A stretch of DNA of 64,000 bases from Anisakis pegreffii (lineage: Eukaryota; Nematoda; Chromadorea; Rhabditida; Anisakidae), in NCBI GenBank assembly GCA_035041965.1, contig JAPYMA010000726.1, positions 62,001 through 126,000 of the forward strand, in the 5' to 3' direction. The position numbers and the translations under genes were made by a program. Each line of letters opens with the position of its first letter. Positions within the stretch are counted from its first letter, which is position 1. Positions 1 through 12,500 of the stretch are shown here, piece by piece. The notes under the pieces were generated by a model, which saw only the letters and a program-made list of their open reading frames with translations, was not told where the DNA came from and did no database searches.

Positions 1-177
1 AGTCTTACTAAATCTATGGTTTAAGTTTATCGTCAGTTCCTTTACATAAGAGTGGATCTACTCTATCCAGACTCGCTCGTTCGTGAAGTGATATAATATC
101 GTGGAATAACCCCAATGATAACAAAAAGTAACAAGTAGTACTCAATGACATAAAAAACCAGAAGATAAGTCACTCAC

Positions 178-1705
178 TCTAATTCTCTCCCATCTCTTAT
201 CACGATCCATAGCGTAATATCGTCCGACAATTGTGGAAATTTCACCGTACTTCTCTTTGTTCACATAATCAATCAGTTGCTGCAGGTAACCAACTGAAAA
301 TTTTTGTATATTCAAACTGAAATCATTAACTTCAAAAAAATACTGACAGGAATAAGGCGAATAGTAATTAGACTGATAACATTAACTATTTAAAAATTAC
401 AGAAATAAAACCACGGTTAACGAAAAGCAAACCTCCACTAGTGGGACTTGTATCACGGCCATCACCAAAGAAATGGATGAACAATTTCGGTACTTTCAAT
501 TCCTTGATCGCGGTGATCAACGCGAATAAATGCTCGATATGCGAGTGCACACCACCGTCACTGACCTTAAATTGAACTGATTGTGGGTTGATTTTGAATC
601 CGAATGATCAAAAAGTTAATCTATTCGCGAAGTTCGTTCCGTAGTATTTCTCGAACCAGGCGAGTTTCGTTCATTCATCTCAACCTTGAGGAATGTGACC
701 AATTCGTTTTCACTAATCTTTTAGGATTTAGCCAATCCACAATATTGAGAAATAAGTTTATTTTAATGAAACGCTCACCAAACCACACAAATGTATACGT
801 CCATTTCCTTTGATCGCACGTTCAGCTGCATCCTTTAATGCCTGGTTTTGAACGAGCGTTTTATTCTTTACGGCTAAATTGATACGAACAATATCCTGGA
901 ATTACAATAATTACATCGCTACATAACCTTTAGTGCAGTGGATTTAAGACATCTAGATTCAGTTGCGTTTTAATTATTTCACGGGATTTCTTGAGGATAT
1001 CCTCTGAAATTGCAGACACTCTAGGAAAATTTATCGCTCGCACTATGACTTTAATCATCACTCTTGCTTTCATGGTTATTGCTATTATTACTCCGGATGC
1101 TGATATCATTATTTGCACATTACTAGCATATCAGTGAGTGCGAATTGAAAGGAGTTTTGGGTATAGATGTAAGAAATTTGAGGAATTCACCTGATAGACA
1201 ACGCGACCGGCACCAATGTTAAGATGTCCCACTTCAGAATTGCCCATTAAACCTTCGGGAAGACCGACATGCAGACCGTGTGCTTGGATCTGTTGCCAGT
1301 TACCCGAGCAGAGCCCATCCATTACAGGCGTTTGTGCATTCTTGATGGCATTTCCTTGAATTATTGAGCTAGTTAACTGACTTAAACGTGATAAAATCTT
1401 GACAATGCGTTAACCACTACAGTTTCGGTTTTCTATTCACGAAACTGAATTATTTCGTCCCTCTGATACTAAAGAATGTTTTCGCTTGAGAACAATAAAT
1501 TGAAATTGAAACTGAAAAAAATTGTAAGTGATACCTTTCGTTTCGGTACTGATACCCCATCCATCGATAACGATGAGGCAAACCTTATTCTTGACTTTAC
1601 CGTTATCTGCCATACTTGAAGTTGAAGTTGATGCTTCAGATGCTTCTTCAGAACGGGTTGGTGCTTTTGATGAACGCGTACGAAACCCTCGTGAATAAAG
1701 GAGAG
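178..1705 (-). CDS. ipgm-1: 2,3-bisphosphoglycerate-independent phosphoglycerate mutase, 5' part (partial)
   Basis: This enzyme interconverts 3- and 2-phosphoglycerate in glycolysis and gluconeogenesis; nematodes use this cofactor-independent form. Five exons join in phase: 1613-1535, 1354-1191, 895-779, 565-433 and 293-178. They encode about 203 residues, and the gene continues beyond the left edge of the window. Visible family hallmarks are the metal-site start [10 protein letters not shown] near residue 10, then [65 protein letters not shown] and [17 protein letters not shown]. These include the nucleophile-region serine (GNSEVGH) and substrate-binding residues. The ATG at 1613 is the first in its frame after an upstream stop at 1817-1815. 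An unpaired TTTTCAG ending at 1706 would give a 92-base 5' leader, suggesting trans-splicing. The symbol follows C. elegans naming. The identification is near certain; the exon borders rest on reading consensus sites. Confidence 0.95.
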
Positions 1706-3604
1706 CTGAAAATGATCGAATGAGACACTCCGTTGGTAAGATATAAAACTTTTGCGACGCATGAATCGCACTGCAATGCGCAATCTCGCAAATTAAACCG
1801 TAACAGAGAAAGCCTCAAGCAAACGATAGCAACACAACAAATATCGCGTTTCACATTATACATTACACTTTCATTAGAGTTATTCCAGTCTGATTGGAAA
1901 TACTTTCAGTTTGAGTTCAACAAGACGTTGCATCGATTGCAGAAACATTCCACACGAAGAGCTCGTGCAAGGCAGCTTATCGTTCGATTCCAGTTGTTTC
2001 CTATTGGTTTACATACACACACAAACGCCCGCATACATACATCATACACATAAACTGAATCGATAACAACTAGTAAAAAATTTACTAGCTTCACACACGA
2101 CCACTCATATATACACACACATTCCCATTCTCATTTATCGGCAAATCAAAACTTTAAAATAAATTCAAACAGGTGCATTCAACATAAGCAATCACGTGCA
2201 AACAGGTGCAGATACAAGTTGTTGCACTTGGTTCGATTCGGAGAATCTTTCAACAATAAGTATCAATCAAAGAATATCAGCAGTATGTTCGTAAAAACAG
2301 CTGTTGTGAGAAATTATTCGGAACTTATATATTGCCACTACATAAAAACAGGTCATAATTATTGTATCTCAACTGAAAGACACTCATTACCAGATAAGTT
2401 AGGGTTTTGAATCTGAATCTAAACGAGAGAAATTGAGCAACTGCAGTTTGCCAGTGAAATGCTCAATCAGAGGAACAACACAGGCCGTATAGTGACTCAC
2501 TCACACTTTTAACAACTGCGAAAAGATATTTGATAACTCGGATTTCGAAATCTTTACTGATGAAATCGAATATATTAGAATATGAGGCAAACAAACGCTA
2601 TAATCAGCGCAATGTTAGGGAATAAAATTCAAATGAACTTCTCAGCAATGGAACGTGAATAAGCAGTGCTCTGGATGGAAGAAATAGGAAGAGACAGTGA
2701 AAAAGAATTTCATAATGATACACGTCACTATTGCAGATTTATGCGAATTCTCAAATTTCATTCATAGTCAGTGTATGAATTCCACGTCAAACAAGATATG
2801 CTCTCTTGTGAAAACCATTCGCAATCGATAAATTTTAATTCAAGGAAGTCCCCGATCCATACTTTTTAAACAGCTTAAAATTGATGATTTTAATTAAAGA
2901 CCAATTGAACTGGCTTATGACTGAACGAATAAACTGATTGGTAATCGAACTTTCAATTGAATCAATTGTTATAATGGATAATTGTATTTTATTCGTTCCA
3001 GTAGTACCAAATGACAGATTTTTAATTGCTCATATGCAAAATCGGGAAGAGATGAATACAAATAAACGGAAAGTGCTTTGCAGAGAATCACATCCAAACG
3101 TTACGCTAACTTACAAAAACATTCACCAAAATCATAGAAATTTATAGAGATTATAGCTATTGTCACTAATATTGCTGTCAACGCGATTACTGCTTCCCAC
3201 ACAAGGCGATTATCTGATGCAATATGAGTTAAATGCCAAAACAACTAACGAAAGATTTCGTCAGCCTCCAAATCGCATCCGAATCATCAATTTCGAAAGT
3301 GCAAATTCGAAAAGTGATTGCCTTTTAAACGATGAATCATTATGACTATGATATCCTTCCATTTGTTAAACAATAACGAACGGATGAAGCAAAATTAAGA
3401 ATGAAGCATGCTTGCTTAAAATAAAGCAGCAAAATAAGCAAAATGAAAGAGGATGCTGTGGGCAAGGAAACTCACTGATTACTAACGCATGCACATTTAT
3501 TATCAGGCTCTTAACGAGATCTGCTCGGTGCTGGAGGAATTGGGAGCGAGTCGAAACACTGACATCAGTTGGAGGCAGTCTTGGCTAAATTCTCGATGAT
3601 CTCC
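1706..3604. other. Intergenic, no gene seen
   Basis: Upstream region of ipgm-1. Only short AT-rich frames without coding character are present, with a CA-rich patch (cacacacaaac type) near 2020-2125. It probably holds the ipgm-1 promoter, but no specific element is recognised. Confidence 0.5.
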
Positions 3605-3999
3605 TCACGAGGACATTTCTGGTTTGCCGATGGAAGTTCTCTGATAGAGCGGAAGATACCAGTCACCTTTGGTCACGGGCTTGTTGCTTCTTTTGAATCT
3701 AACAATGGTTGGGAACTTTTTTAAAGGCAATATGAAAGTAAAGGGATTCAATTAAGAAGTCAGCAAATAAAACTGCAAAGCAAATAAAAGCAGGTAGGAC
3801 GTACATAAATGTGCACTGACGACGAATGATTGGTTCAGCTCACCCCGGAATGTCGTTAGCAATAAGGCTGGTGAGCCTTGAAGATGACGTATGAACAATG
3901 GGATTGAGAACAGTCGTAACAGTGGGATCGATGAATACCGCCAACTCATTTGTGTTGCAAGATTTGAAAGATGATGATATCGAAGTCGTAAAAATCCTA
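3605..3999 (-). CDS. Two 3'-terminal exons of an unidentified gene
   Basis: The gene is not recognised. The last exon (3698-3605) follows a TTGTTAG acceptor and encodes a basic tail, FKRSNKPVTKGDWYLPLYQR, then a short end before a TGA. The exon before it ends at 3844 at a GTGAGC donor. It reads TNELAVFIDPTVTTVLNPIV and then a Ser/Thr-rich stretch ending SLIANDIPG. The two join in phase with a GGA split codon. The upstream border of this second exon is uncertain: its frame is open to a stop near 4050, and no clean acceptor was found. The exons may be the end of a separate gene. They could also be the far 3' end of the FLYWCH-domain gene 5.5 kb upstream on the same strand, whose exon 7 would then splice on. 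The opposite strand is also open over part of this region, so the call is tentative. Confidence 0.4.
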
Positions 4000-6900
4000 C
4001 TTATACACTCTTGATTCCTCTTTCTTGATTGAGGCAGTTACGAGAGACGATGAATGGAAGATAGTGGAAGCTGAGAATTATCAGTGGAAGACGACTACGA
4101 GGTACGCGGCAAGATTGTGCCAATAAGAAGGCGGAATCCACAAACAGCGAAGCACTTCAGAAGACTGTTTAGCGCATTCTCGATTTGGTGGTTCCAAGAT
4201 ATCGGATTTTTTTTACGGATCTATGATTCGATTTTATGAATGCAGCATAAATTTTGCCGTTTGTCACGAATGTCAAGAACTTTCACATTCAAGGATCACA
4301 GATAAATTATTGAGATTATAGTTGAAAGGATATAGAATGCTGAACTAATGAATATCTATGATGACGACAGCAATGATAGATGGATGCAGTATCAACACTC
4401 AATTGCACACTTACACTACAAGAAACGAGGAACGCAAAAAAAGCGCATTCATTCTTATTAACGTCTTGAAGACTTGGTGAAGGAATTGTTTGAAGTAGTG
4501 CAACTGTTATGGTGTAACGACTGACGATGAGTTTATTCTGAGTAATTGGAAGAGAGTACACTGATTGTGAAGCATACAAGAAGCGGTATTGAAAATACTT
4601 GAGTTTGAACAGATTTTAAGACATACAGAAACAGGAAAGATAGATACTTTGAGATATGAAAAAAGCAGTTAGAGGTAATTGATTATAAAGATGATTGGTT
4701 TAGCTTTTAGCAGAAAAATAGTCTGAAAAGAAGAAGATTTGCATTTGAGAAGAACTTAACAGAGCTAGCCAACACTAAACCATCACAGAGGAGGAAAAGT
4801 ACAAGCTTCATAAGCGAATACGTGAGCTGAGATGAAAATTTCTGCAGAAAGAAGAGTTTATTTTACAATTAGTAAAAGCGGATGAGGGATGAGTGTGTTC
4901 ATCATATCTAGGAGGTGATTAGCGAGGTGAGATGATTTGCATGAGCTGATAATAAAGAATGAAACATAATTTTTGCACACTGGCATGCAGTACTTGATGA
5001 CTTATGATGTTATGATTCCTTTATGATCTTATGATTCTTAGGATTTCTTGCTAATGAGATAATGAGTGAATCCCTTGAAACTCCTTCTTATGGCTGGCTA
5101 CACATCGCTTCACGATTTTCGCTGATGCCTCGGCATTTCACTATTTTAACGGGTAATCAGTAAAGCGATTTTGGGGGTATTTTGGCCTGTTTGCTCGAAT
5201 TTAAGCTCAGGCTCCCCTCTTTGAGGCTTGTGTTTGTTATCAAGCTTGTGTTTAGACTCAGGCTTATAAGAAGGTGAAGTACATCGTTGTATACTGCTGT
5301 ATATTCTCGCCCGAGGTTTACAAATAGCCGTATTAACAATCAAAAAACTTTCAGCTTTCAGCAACGAAGCACACAATCGCACGTACAGGCAGGCATTGAA
5401 CTGAAACCACAATAAAACAAAATAAAATTTATAAACTTTAAATACGTCACTGAGAATGAATAACTGCAATTGAAACCGTATGAAACTGTAAATGACTGTG
5501 CTGATTCACAATCAGTAATGAATAAAAGTACAGTTTTGGTTGTATTCAGTCAAAGGAAGCATTCCCATTCCCTGATCATTAGCATTTATTCGCCGCAAAC
5601 CAGCAAACCAATTCAGAGCGTGATTCAGTCTCGTTAACGTCACATTTACATCAACAAAACATTGATAACATTGTGCAAAACACACGAAAAATCTCGTAGA
5701 AGCGTTTTCAAGCGTATTTTTGCATGGAATCGCATCGATTTCATGACAATTCATGGAATTTGCAAGCGTTTGCATGACATTTTTGTATGAAATCGTATTT
5801 GCAACGATTAGCAAACGAATAGAGATAAAGTATCTTTACAGCATTCGATTTGATCTATTTGAATTGACATACTGATAACCGTTCATGAAAGAATGTAGAA
5901 AGCGAATCCGTCAAGCACACAAATCATTTCATAGGCTTCATGAACATGGAAAGTTTATAAGTTAAAAATCATAGTCCTCAGGGCTATTAAACTTTCGATT
6001 TGTCTTGCCTGGCAGCAAATCCAGACGTGAGATTTTGAACTTTCAATACTGAGTGCAAAATTTCTTTTTTTAAATGTCAACATTGAGGTCTTACTTGAAA
6101 TTCAAAAAAAATTTCAAAAACGATTGACAGGAAATATTTTTCGGAACAGAGCAAACGTAATCCATCGCAATCGACTTGATCACTTCAATTAATTAGTCTA
6201 ATGGAATGCCTTATAAACTAAGCCGCATTGAGTGGTTCGTCACTAATCAATTTTTTAATTCCATACTGAATCTGCCCAACTACTTATGGGTTGATTTGTT
6301 TTCTCAAGCGCAAACACTGATTAAAGATAAGGCAGAAATTTAAACGACTGAATAAACATTAACTGAAAACTAAACTATTGTAAACCTCTGCGATAAGAAT
6401 ATGAAGAAGATTACACTTTTCATCGTTTTAACAGACAACTTCAGCGTATAAAATTCTGGTTTAGAACATATAAAGGAACAAGGACACCATTCAGTAGAAC
6501 TTACGACTACGGCAACAACCGAATCATAATCAGTCAAAACATACTGTGAATGAAATAATTCGGAATTTGAATGTTGTTTGTGAGGGTGTGTTGTGCGATG
6601 TAGTAATGTATTTGAATTGTGACTATTTCCTCACGACTCTTTGAAATGCTGCTGCTGCTGCTATATTTCAGTGGTTAGACTCAAAAACGTTTGGCTGAAA
6701 ATAAAATTTCAACTCAACTCGAAAGGAGAGGAAGAGTTTCATTCAAGGAGAGCATGATGACAAAGTAAATCTTCCTTCGGCTCTCTCGCACATGCGACGA
6801 TGAGAATCAATTTGAGCTGAAGGAAGAGCAAATAACGACGGTGTTCGCCTGTTGAATTGAGTGTGTTACGAACGGTGCTGCAGACAGACAGCTGGCTGGT

Positions 6901-9564
6901 TTTATATGAGATTGACGAAGCAGAGGAGAGGAGAAGCATTCGATGATATTCACAAAAATAAAATCAATGAAGAGTAATGATGCAACACACAAAAAAAATA
7001 GGAAACGGCTGTCACGATTGAAGAATTTCATCTTGCATTCATTGGAATGTACGTGAACACTTGAAAGTCTAGCTGAGAGCACCTCTTCAAGAACGCTTGA
7101 AAAAATCGGAAGGCAATTCTCAAGCATTTGGTGCAAATATCAGTCATGTATTGAATAGACCACTATTGATCTGATCGAATTAGAATTCATAATGAGCGGC
7201 TGGATTAGAGAGAACTAGGAGCTGATACAGTGAGCGAGGAATTGATTTTAACCAACGGAACGGACTATCGATTATTTTCTGAGCAATTTCCTGTTCAGTT
7301 TAGACAATTTTCTAATTGTAAGAATGAATTCATTCAGATCGCAGAAAACGAATCATTTTAGTATAAAAGCAAGATAAATGTAACATATAGTGATGAGTAT
7401 AGCGAGAAATTGATAGAAACCAAGCAACTATCGTGTTCCAACTGTTGCAATTCCGAAATGCTCCAGATTTTACGCCTGAGCTTAGGCGCATGGCTTTTCA
7501 TAGACCTTCGTGGATGTCAGACCGTGATCTGAATATGTGTTTAATAATAAGTACTCCCTATCAGAATACTCAGCTCTGAGAGCCTGAATATTGCAGATAC
7601 CAGGCGATTCGGTAAAAATGCACACAATACATGATATGAGGTTTGCAGTGTGCATTGGATTTCAGTAGCTTGACTGAAGATAAATAGAAGACATGTATAT
7701 ATAGACCTACACCGTAGGTGATTAATTTCTTCATTAATGAGACCTGAATATGATGAAAATTTGTGATTGGATGTAAAATGTAGGTGTTGAATGCATGAAA
7801 ACGAGTGCATAACTGTGAATTGCTCGATGGAATCATCGTATGCATGACGTTCACTCTCCGCAATATTTTCTTGTTTTTCCTGCTGAATTTTTTTTTGGAT
7901 GAAAAAACCATTTTAATGATGTCAGCGGTGATTCAAAGTGGGGAATGTGACGAAATTGCGGTGGAATATGAATCAGCGGTAATGACGCATTATTACGTTT
8001 AATTGTTTATGATTCAGTGAAGCGTTATTCTCTGACATATTCGTGTCTATTTTCAGAGTCTGAATCAAATTTTTTTTCTTAGGTAGGCGAATGACGGATC
8101 TTGATCCGGGACTCCGACTTTAGCACTGTTCTCGCGTAATAATACTGTCTAGTAAATGCGATTTTGGATTCACTATTCAAGGATTGGGATATTTTAAGAA
8201 TTCACTGATTTTTCGTTCGAATTGAGAAACTTCAGAGATGTCATTGGAGCGATATTTCATGTTGATCGGAATCAGATCAAAATGAAATTTCATCATTCCG
8301 ATAGTCAGAATTCCCACCGACTGTTGGGATTGTTCGGTCGAAAGGTCGAAATCGAACCGAATTCATACTTCAATATTCCACAGTCGGAATTCTGGTTGAC
8401 ATTCCAAATTGCTCGATCGCAATCCGAATATCGAGATTCCGACTAAAATTGTCGGATTTTTCCGACCTATAGTTGATCTGATGCTATCACCATGAACTTT
8501 GGTTGATGATTTGAGAGCAAATTTTTTGCGAGATATGAAAGTTGAAAGGAAGCAGAAGAAAAAGGAAACACATCGCCTGGTTATCACTGCCTCTATTCGT
8601 ATCAGAGTAACAGAGTTCATAAACGAAATTTTTTGCTGTTATCTGCTAATAAAGTGCTCACTTGATAAAGCGCCGCTTATCAATAAAGCATTCATCATTA
8701 CCTTTTGAATAGTTAAATAATACGAACCCAATACAAGCGAACCAAAAGAACTTCAATAAATCTTTATTGGAACAACGTTTCATTGAACAAAAGTTGAAAC
8801 AAGATCAGTGATTAACAATCTGATTGAAAATACCCCAATAAATAATTTAAATAGCTTGAAAATTCTTTGACATAGAGATTTTGAAAATTACTTCAAATCA
8901 CTCATTCAGATCAGATCAATACGCATTCAGATCATTGTTTTCTTTGCTTTCGTAAGATACCCTTCCATCGAATAAATAAGTACGAGTGAATTAAGAGAAC
9001 AACAACAAAAGAAATGAATATAAGCAGGTGAAGAATCAAGAAGAAAGTAAAACAAAACAACAATAACATATTAACATACATATTAGGCATGAAACAGGAA
9101 ATGAAAATTTAAAACAAATATGGCAACTGTTCAGAGGATTTTGAACTAAGTTTCTTCTAAATATGATCATTCAATTGATCAAATGGGCAAAGGGCGCTAT
9201 TCCGCGACATCGCTAACTAGCGGAATATTCCGCTATTTCGCCAGCTTTCGCTAGTTAGCGATAACGTCTTATATCCCATCTCTGTTTAATTGAACGTTTC
9301 ACCTAATGCATCAACATGAAACTTCAAAAAATTATAAATTATTCATAGAAGTAACGAATCGTAGCAAATGAAAAGAATAACTCGGTATCAAACAACACCG
9401 CGAGAAAATACCCATGATTTTTAAAGTCATAAAACTTCAACAGATCACAGAATGTCACATACAAAACAACATCTAACAATAAATAAATAAAGCATAATAG
9501 ATACGAGAGACATTCAAAATTCATTTCAAAATTTCGAAAAAACTTTAAATAAAATTTTAAAAAT
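4000..9564. other. Long non-coding stretch (intergenic or intronic)
   Basis: No convincing gene was found on either strand. The region from 8220 to 8480 is rich in variants of TCGGAATTC/GATTCCGA and resembles stretches near 30140-30250 and 37140-37330, so it is probably a decayed dispersed repeat. A hairpin lies at 9209-9262 and is listed separately. Weak open frames around 4316-4579 (minus) have no recognisable content. Confidence 0.4.
9209..9262. repeat. Perfect 14-bp inverted repeat around a palindrome
   Basis: The arm ATCGCTAACTAGCG (9209-9222) is repeated exactly as its reverse complement at 9249-9262. The segment 9220-9233 is itself a perfect palindrome (GCGGAATATTCCGC). Local GC content is higher than in the surrounding AT-rich DNA. 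It is probably a small foldback or MITE remnant. Confidence 0.7.
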
Positions 9565-12500
9565 TCAAAAACATTTTGCCAGATTTGTACATTTACCACG
9601 TACAGCCCATACAAATTGACTCCAATCGGCTTTTTTCCATTGTTCAGAACTGAAACACGAAAATTGAAACAATGAGAAGGTGACAGAGGGCGATTTCGAT
9701 AGAAGAACTGAGAAACTGTAGGTATTGATAATCTCTTGTGAGGGCGTTTTTCCAAAATCCAAACTTTAAATAGGTTTTTTGTGTGCAATTGATTCTTGCT
9801 TCTTCTGCAGTCAAAAAGAGTTATGTTCTCGGGATATGGCGAATAAAATTTGGGAAGGTAAGTCTGAGAATTTATCAAAATAGATCGATTCAAAGAAGAA
9901 CTCTAAGAGGGACGATGATGAATGTTTGATTTAAAAAGAGATCATCAATGTGAGTAACCTTTTCTCGAAACCGTTCCATCGTTCCACAACCGACACAAAA
10001 TCACCCAAATCTCTGAACGCCACCACTTTACCTCGTAACACATTCGACTCAAAACAATACTCGCTATTCCTAAACAATAATTACTGTCTGAAGAACTCTT
10101 ACTAAATTCTATTCTTCACTTTTCCGTGGAACGTTTTGTATGTTACTGAGTGTCAGAATCAACATCGCTGAACTCGAGGCGCCTGTTCTGCCGAATGCTA
10201 GGAGTTCGGAAACGACAATCTCATCGAAACTAACAGCTAGTGATCAAACTAATGTTGTGCGAGGATTCGGGAATTTCGAGGACTCCTGTCCTTGATTCCT
10301 CGACTTTTTTCGAGCCGACTACATTTTCGGGATCCCCGACTACAAATTTTCACCCGTGACTTTCCCCGTGCCCGCAACCCATCAGATAAAATCTATCCAA
10401 GGCAAACCTTCGTGAATTAAACGTGAACGTGTGGTCGATTTGTGTGGCAAGCTGTAGCAGCTGAACGATAGTATTACCATCGCTCAATTGAAATGAAGCG
10501 CATTTGTCATTACCGCTAATACCATCAGTACCATTACTTTTAGCACAAAGTCTTTCGTTTAACACACTTTGTTCCATCTCTGTCTAATATAAACCATTTT
10601 ATTATGCTTCTTCACCAATTCAATGCTAAACAAATCGCTCACTCAATGAATTTCAAACATCAGGGATATCCTTTGAAAATCATTCCATCTGATCCTATGA
10701 ATTTCAATAAAGCAGAAAGAATTTTTCTGATAAGGAAGAATTTCTTTATCATTATTTAGCGCAGTAGCATCGATACTGCGCTAACTAATAATAAAAACAA
10801 TGATTGGTAGAAGATTATCGAGATCGCTGGTAATCACATTCGTGAAATGTGCACGACTCGTTTCAGTATAAGATTTCGATTTAATCCAACTGAATGGAAT
10901 GAATGATGGTCTCCTTTCAGTATGATTTATTTTACTGATAGTATGATGGCACTAACTCTGAGAATTGAGTCCAAGTAAGACGGCACATCACCTAACTGAT
11001 TTCGATGACCGTTCTTAACAGTGTTCTGAAAGTGTGATCAATAATTCATAAAGTTATTCCTTTGAACAACTTCTGAATTCAGTTATGAACAGAAGCTGGC
11101 AAAATATGATAGAACGAGTAGCAATTCAATGAATTCATGAAAAATTAAATTATCCTAACTTATTGTACGATTGGAATATAAAGTAACTGCCAAGGTTTGC
11201 CACTTTCAAAAACCAATGAAGGAATAACATGCGAATTTATTCTAAATAGAATCTATGATGGATAGGTGCATTACTATAGCGGCAGTATTGTCGTAGTACA
11301 CTAATTTTTGGTGGGCTTCAATGATTGTGATGTCAAAAACGAGACTGCTGATGATAAAGAAATAAAACTGACATGAAATACCTTTATAAAAGCATCCAAA
11401 TATAACGGAACATCACTTGATTGAGGAAGGTCGAGTTTTCGATTCTTCTGAAAGTAACTCAGTGAAATGAAGAAACATGAAATTCAAACCTATTCAATAG
11501 GCAAGTATTCTATTCCATGAAACAAGTGAATTCCTCTCTCAAATATATTGCCGACGTGCAAAATCGCTCGTCTGCATAATTTTCCCAAAAGCTCAATGAA
11601 GCAATCGCTATACACAAAAAGCTGGTGAAAATTTGAATGACTGACTATGATTTGATAACTATTTGAATTCTATTCGTGATTCTAAATTGAATTCTAAATT
11701 TGACGACTATTCTTGATAAATGACTATTTGAATATGATTTGAATAACGTGAGCAAATGAATAAATAAGTGAATCAATTGGGCAATATAATAAATGAGCAG
11801 AAAAATCATTCGATCAACTCAACAAAACTTACCGTTCCAAGTGAAGTTTGTGGCTGGGATGAAGTTCGACTGAACGGTAATGACAAAAGACTTGATTTAT
11901 TGTTCATGAATAAGTTATTGAGTGCTGACTGGTATTGTTGCTCTTGTTGTGGACGTGGTTGTTTCCGTTTTTGAGCCGGACTCGAAAGTGCCTGAGCAGC
12001 AGACGAGGAGGACGGTGAGACCGCATTGCATGTCGCATTCCCATCTGAAATTGTTGTTGACACTTTAGATTTTTAGATTTAGACCAATAATTTTTCCAAA
12101 TACCAATTTCACAACTTCTCATTGGGTGTACTTGGTTAAAAGAGAAGCAATCGAGTATTTTGATCTATTGAATAGATTGTTTGATATTAAATATCAATAT
12201 AATTTAGTGATCGTTTATATCATATCTGGATAATATCAAATAAAATTTCAGTGTTGGTAACAGTCAGCTTTTGTGCTGCTAATCGAATAGCGAAAGGCAT
12301 TGAACGATTAGCATCCAAATGAAATGTTATATCGGATAAATCTGGTTGCCATCAACAAAAATCTGGCGTAATACTATTCAATGCATATGTTGTACGTACA
12401 CTATAAGCTTTGATTGTTGTATCTCATCAGGGTCAAATCCTTTTTGGAAACAGGAAACTTTACTTTATAGAAGACAAGCGATTTGCCTGTTTTGGTTAAG

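Noticed and set aside
3536..3593. Plus-strand exon-like reading with LNEICSVLEELGASRNTD after a TTATCAG
   Set aside because: It overlaps the minus-strand terminal exon, which has a phase-matched partner and a better-supported acceptor. It is kept only as a caution.
9339..9893. 184-codon minus-strand frame, the longest near 9.6 kb
   Set aside because: Rich in Phe/Leu/Tyr/Lys from AT-rich DNA. The in-phase FLYWCH exon 7 (9649-9565) uses another frame.
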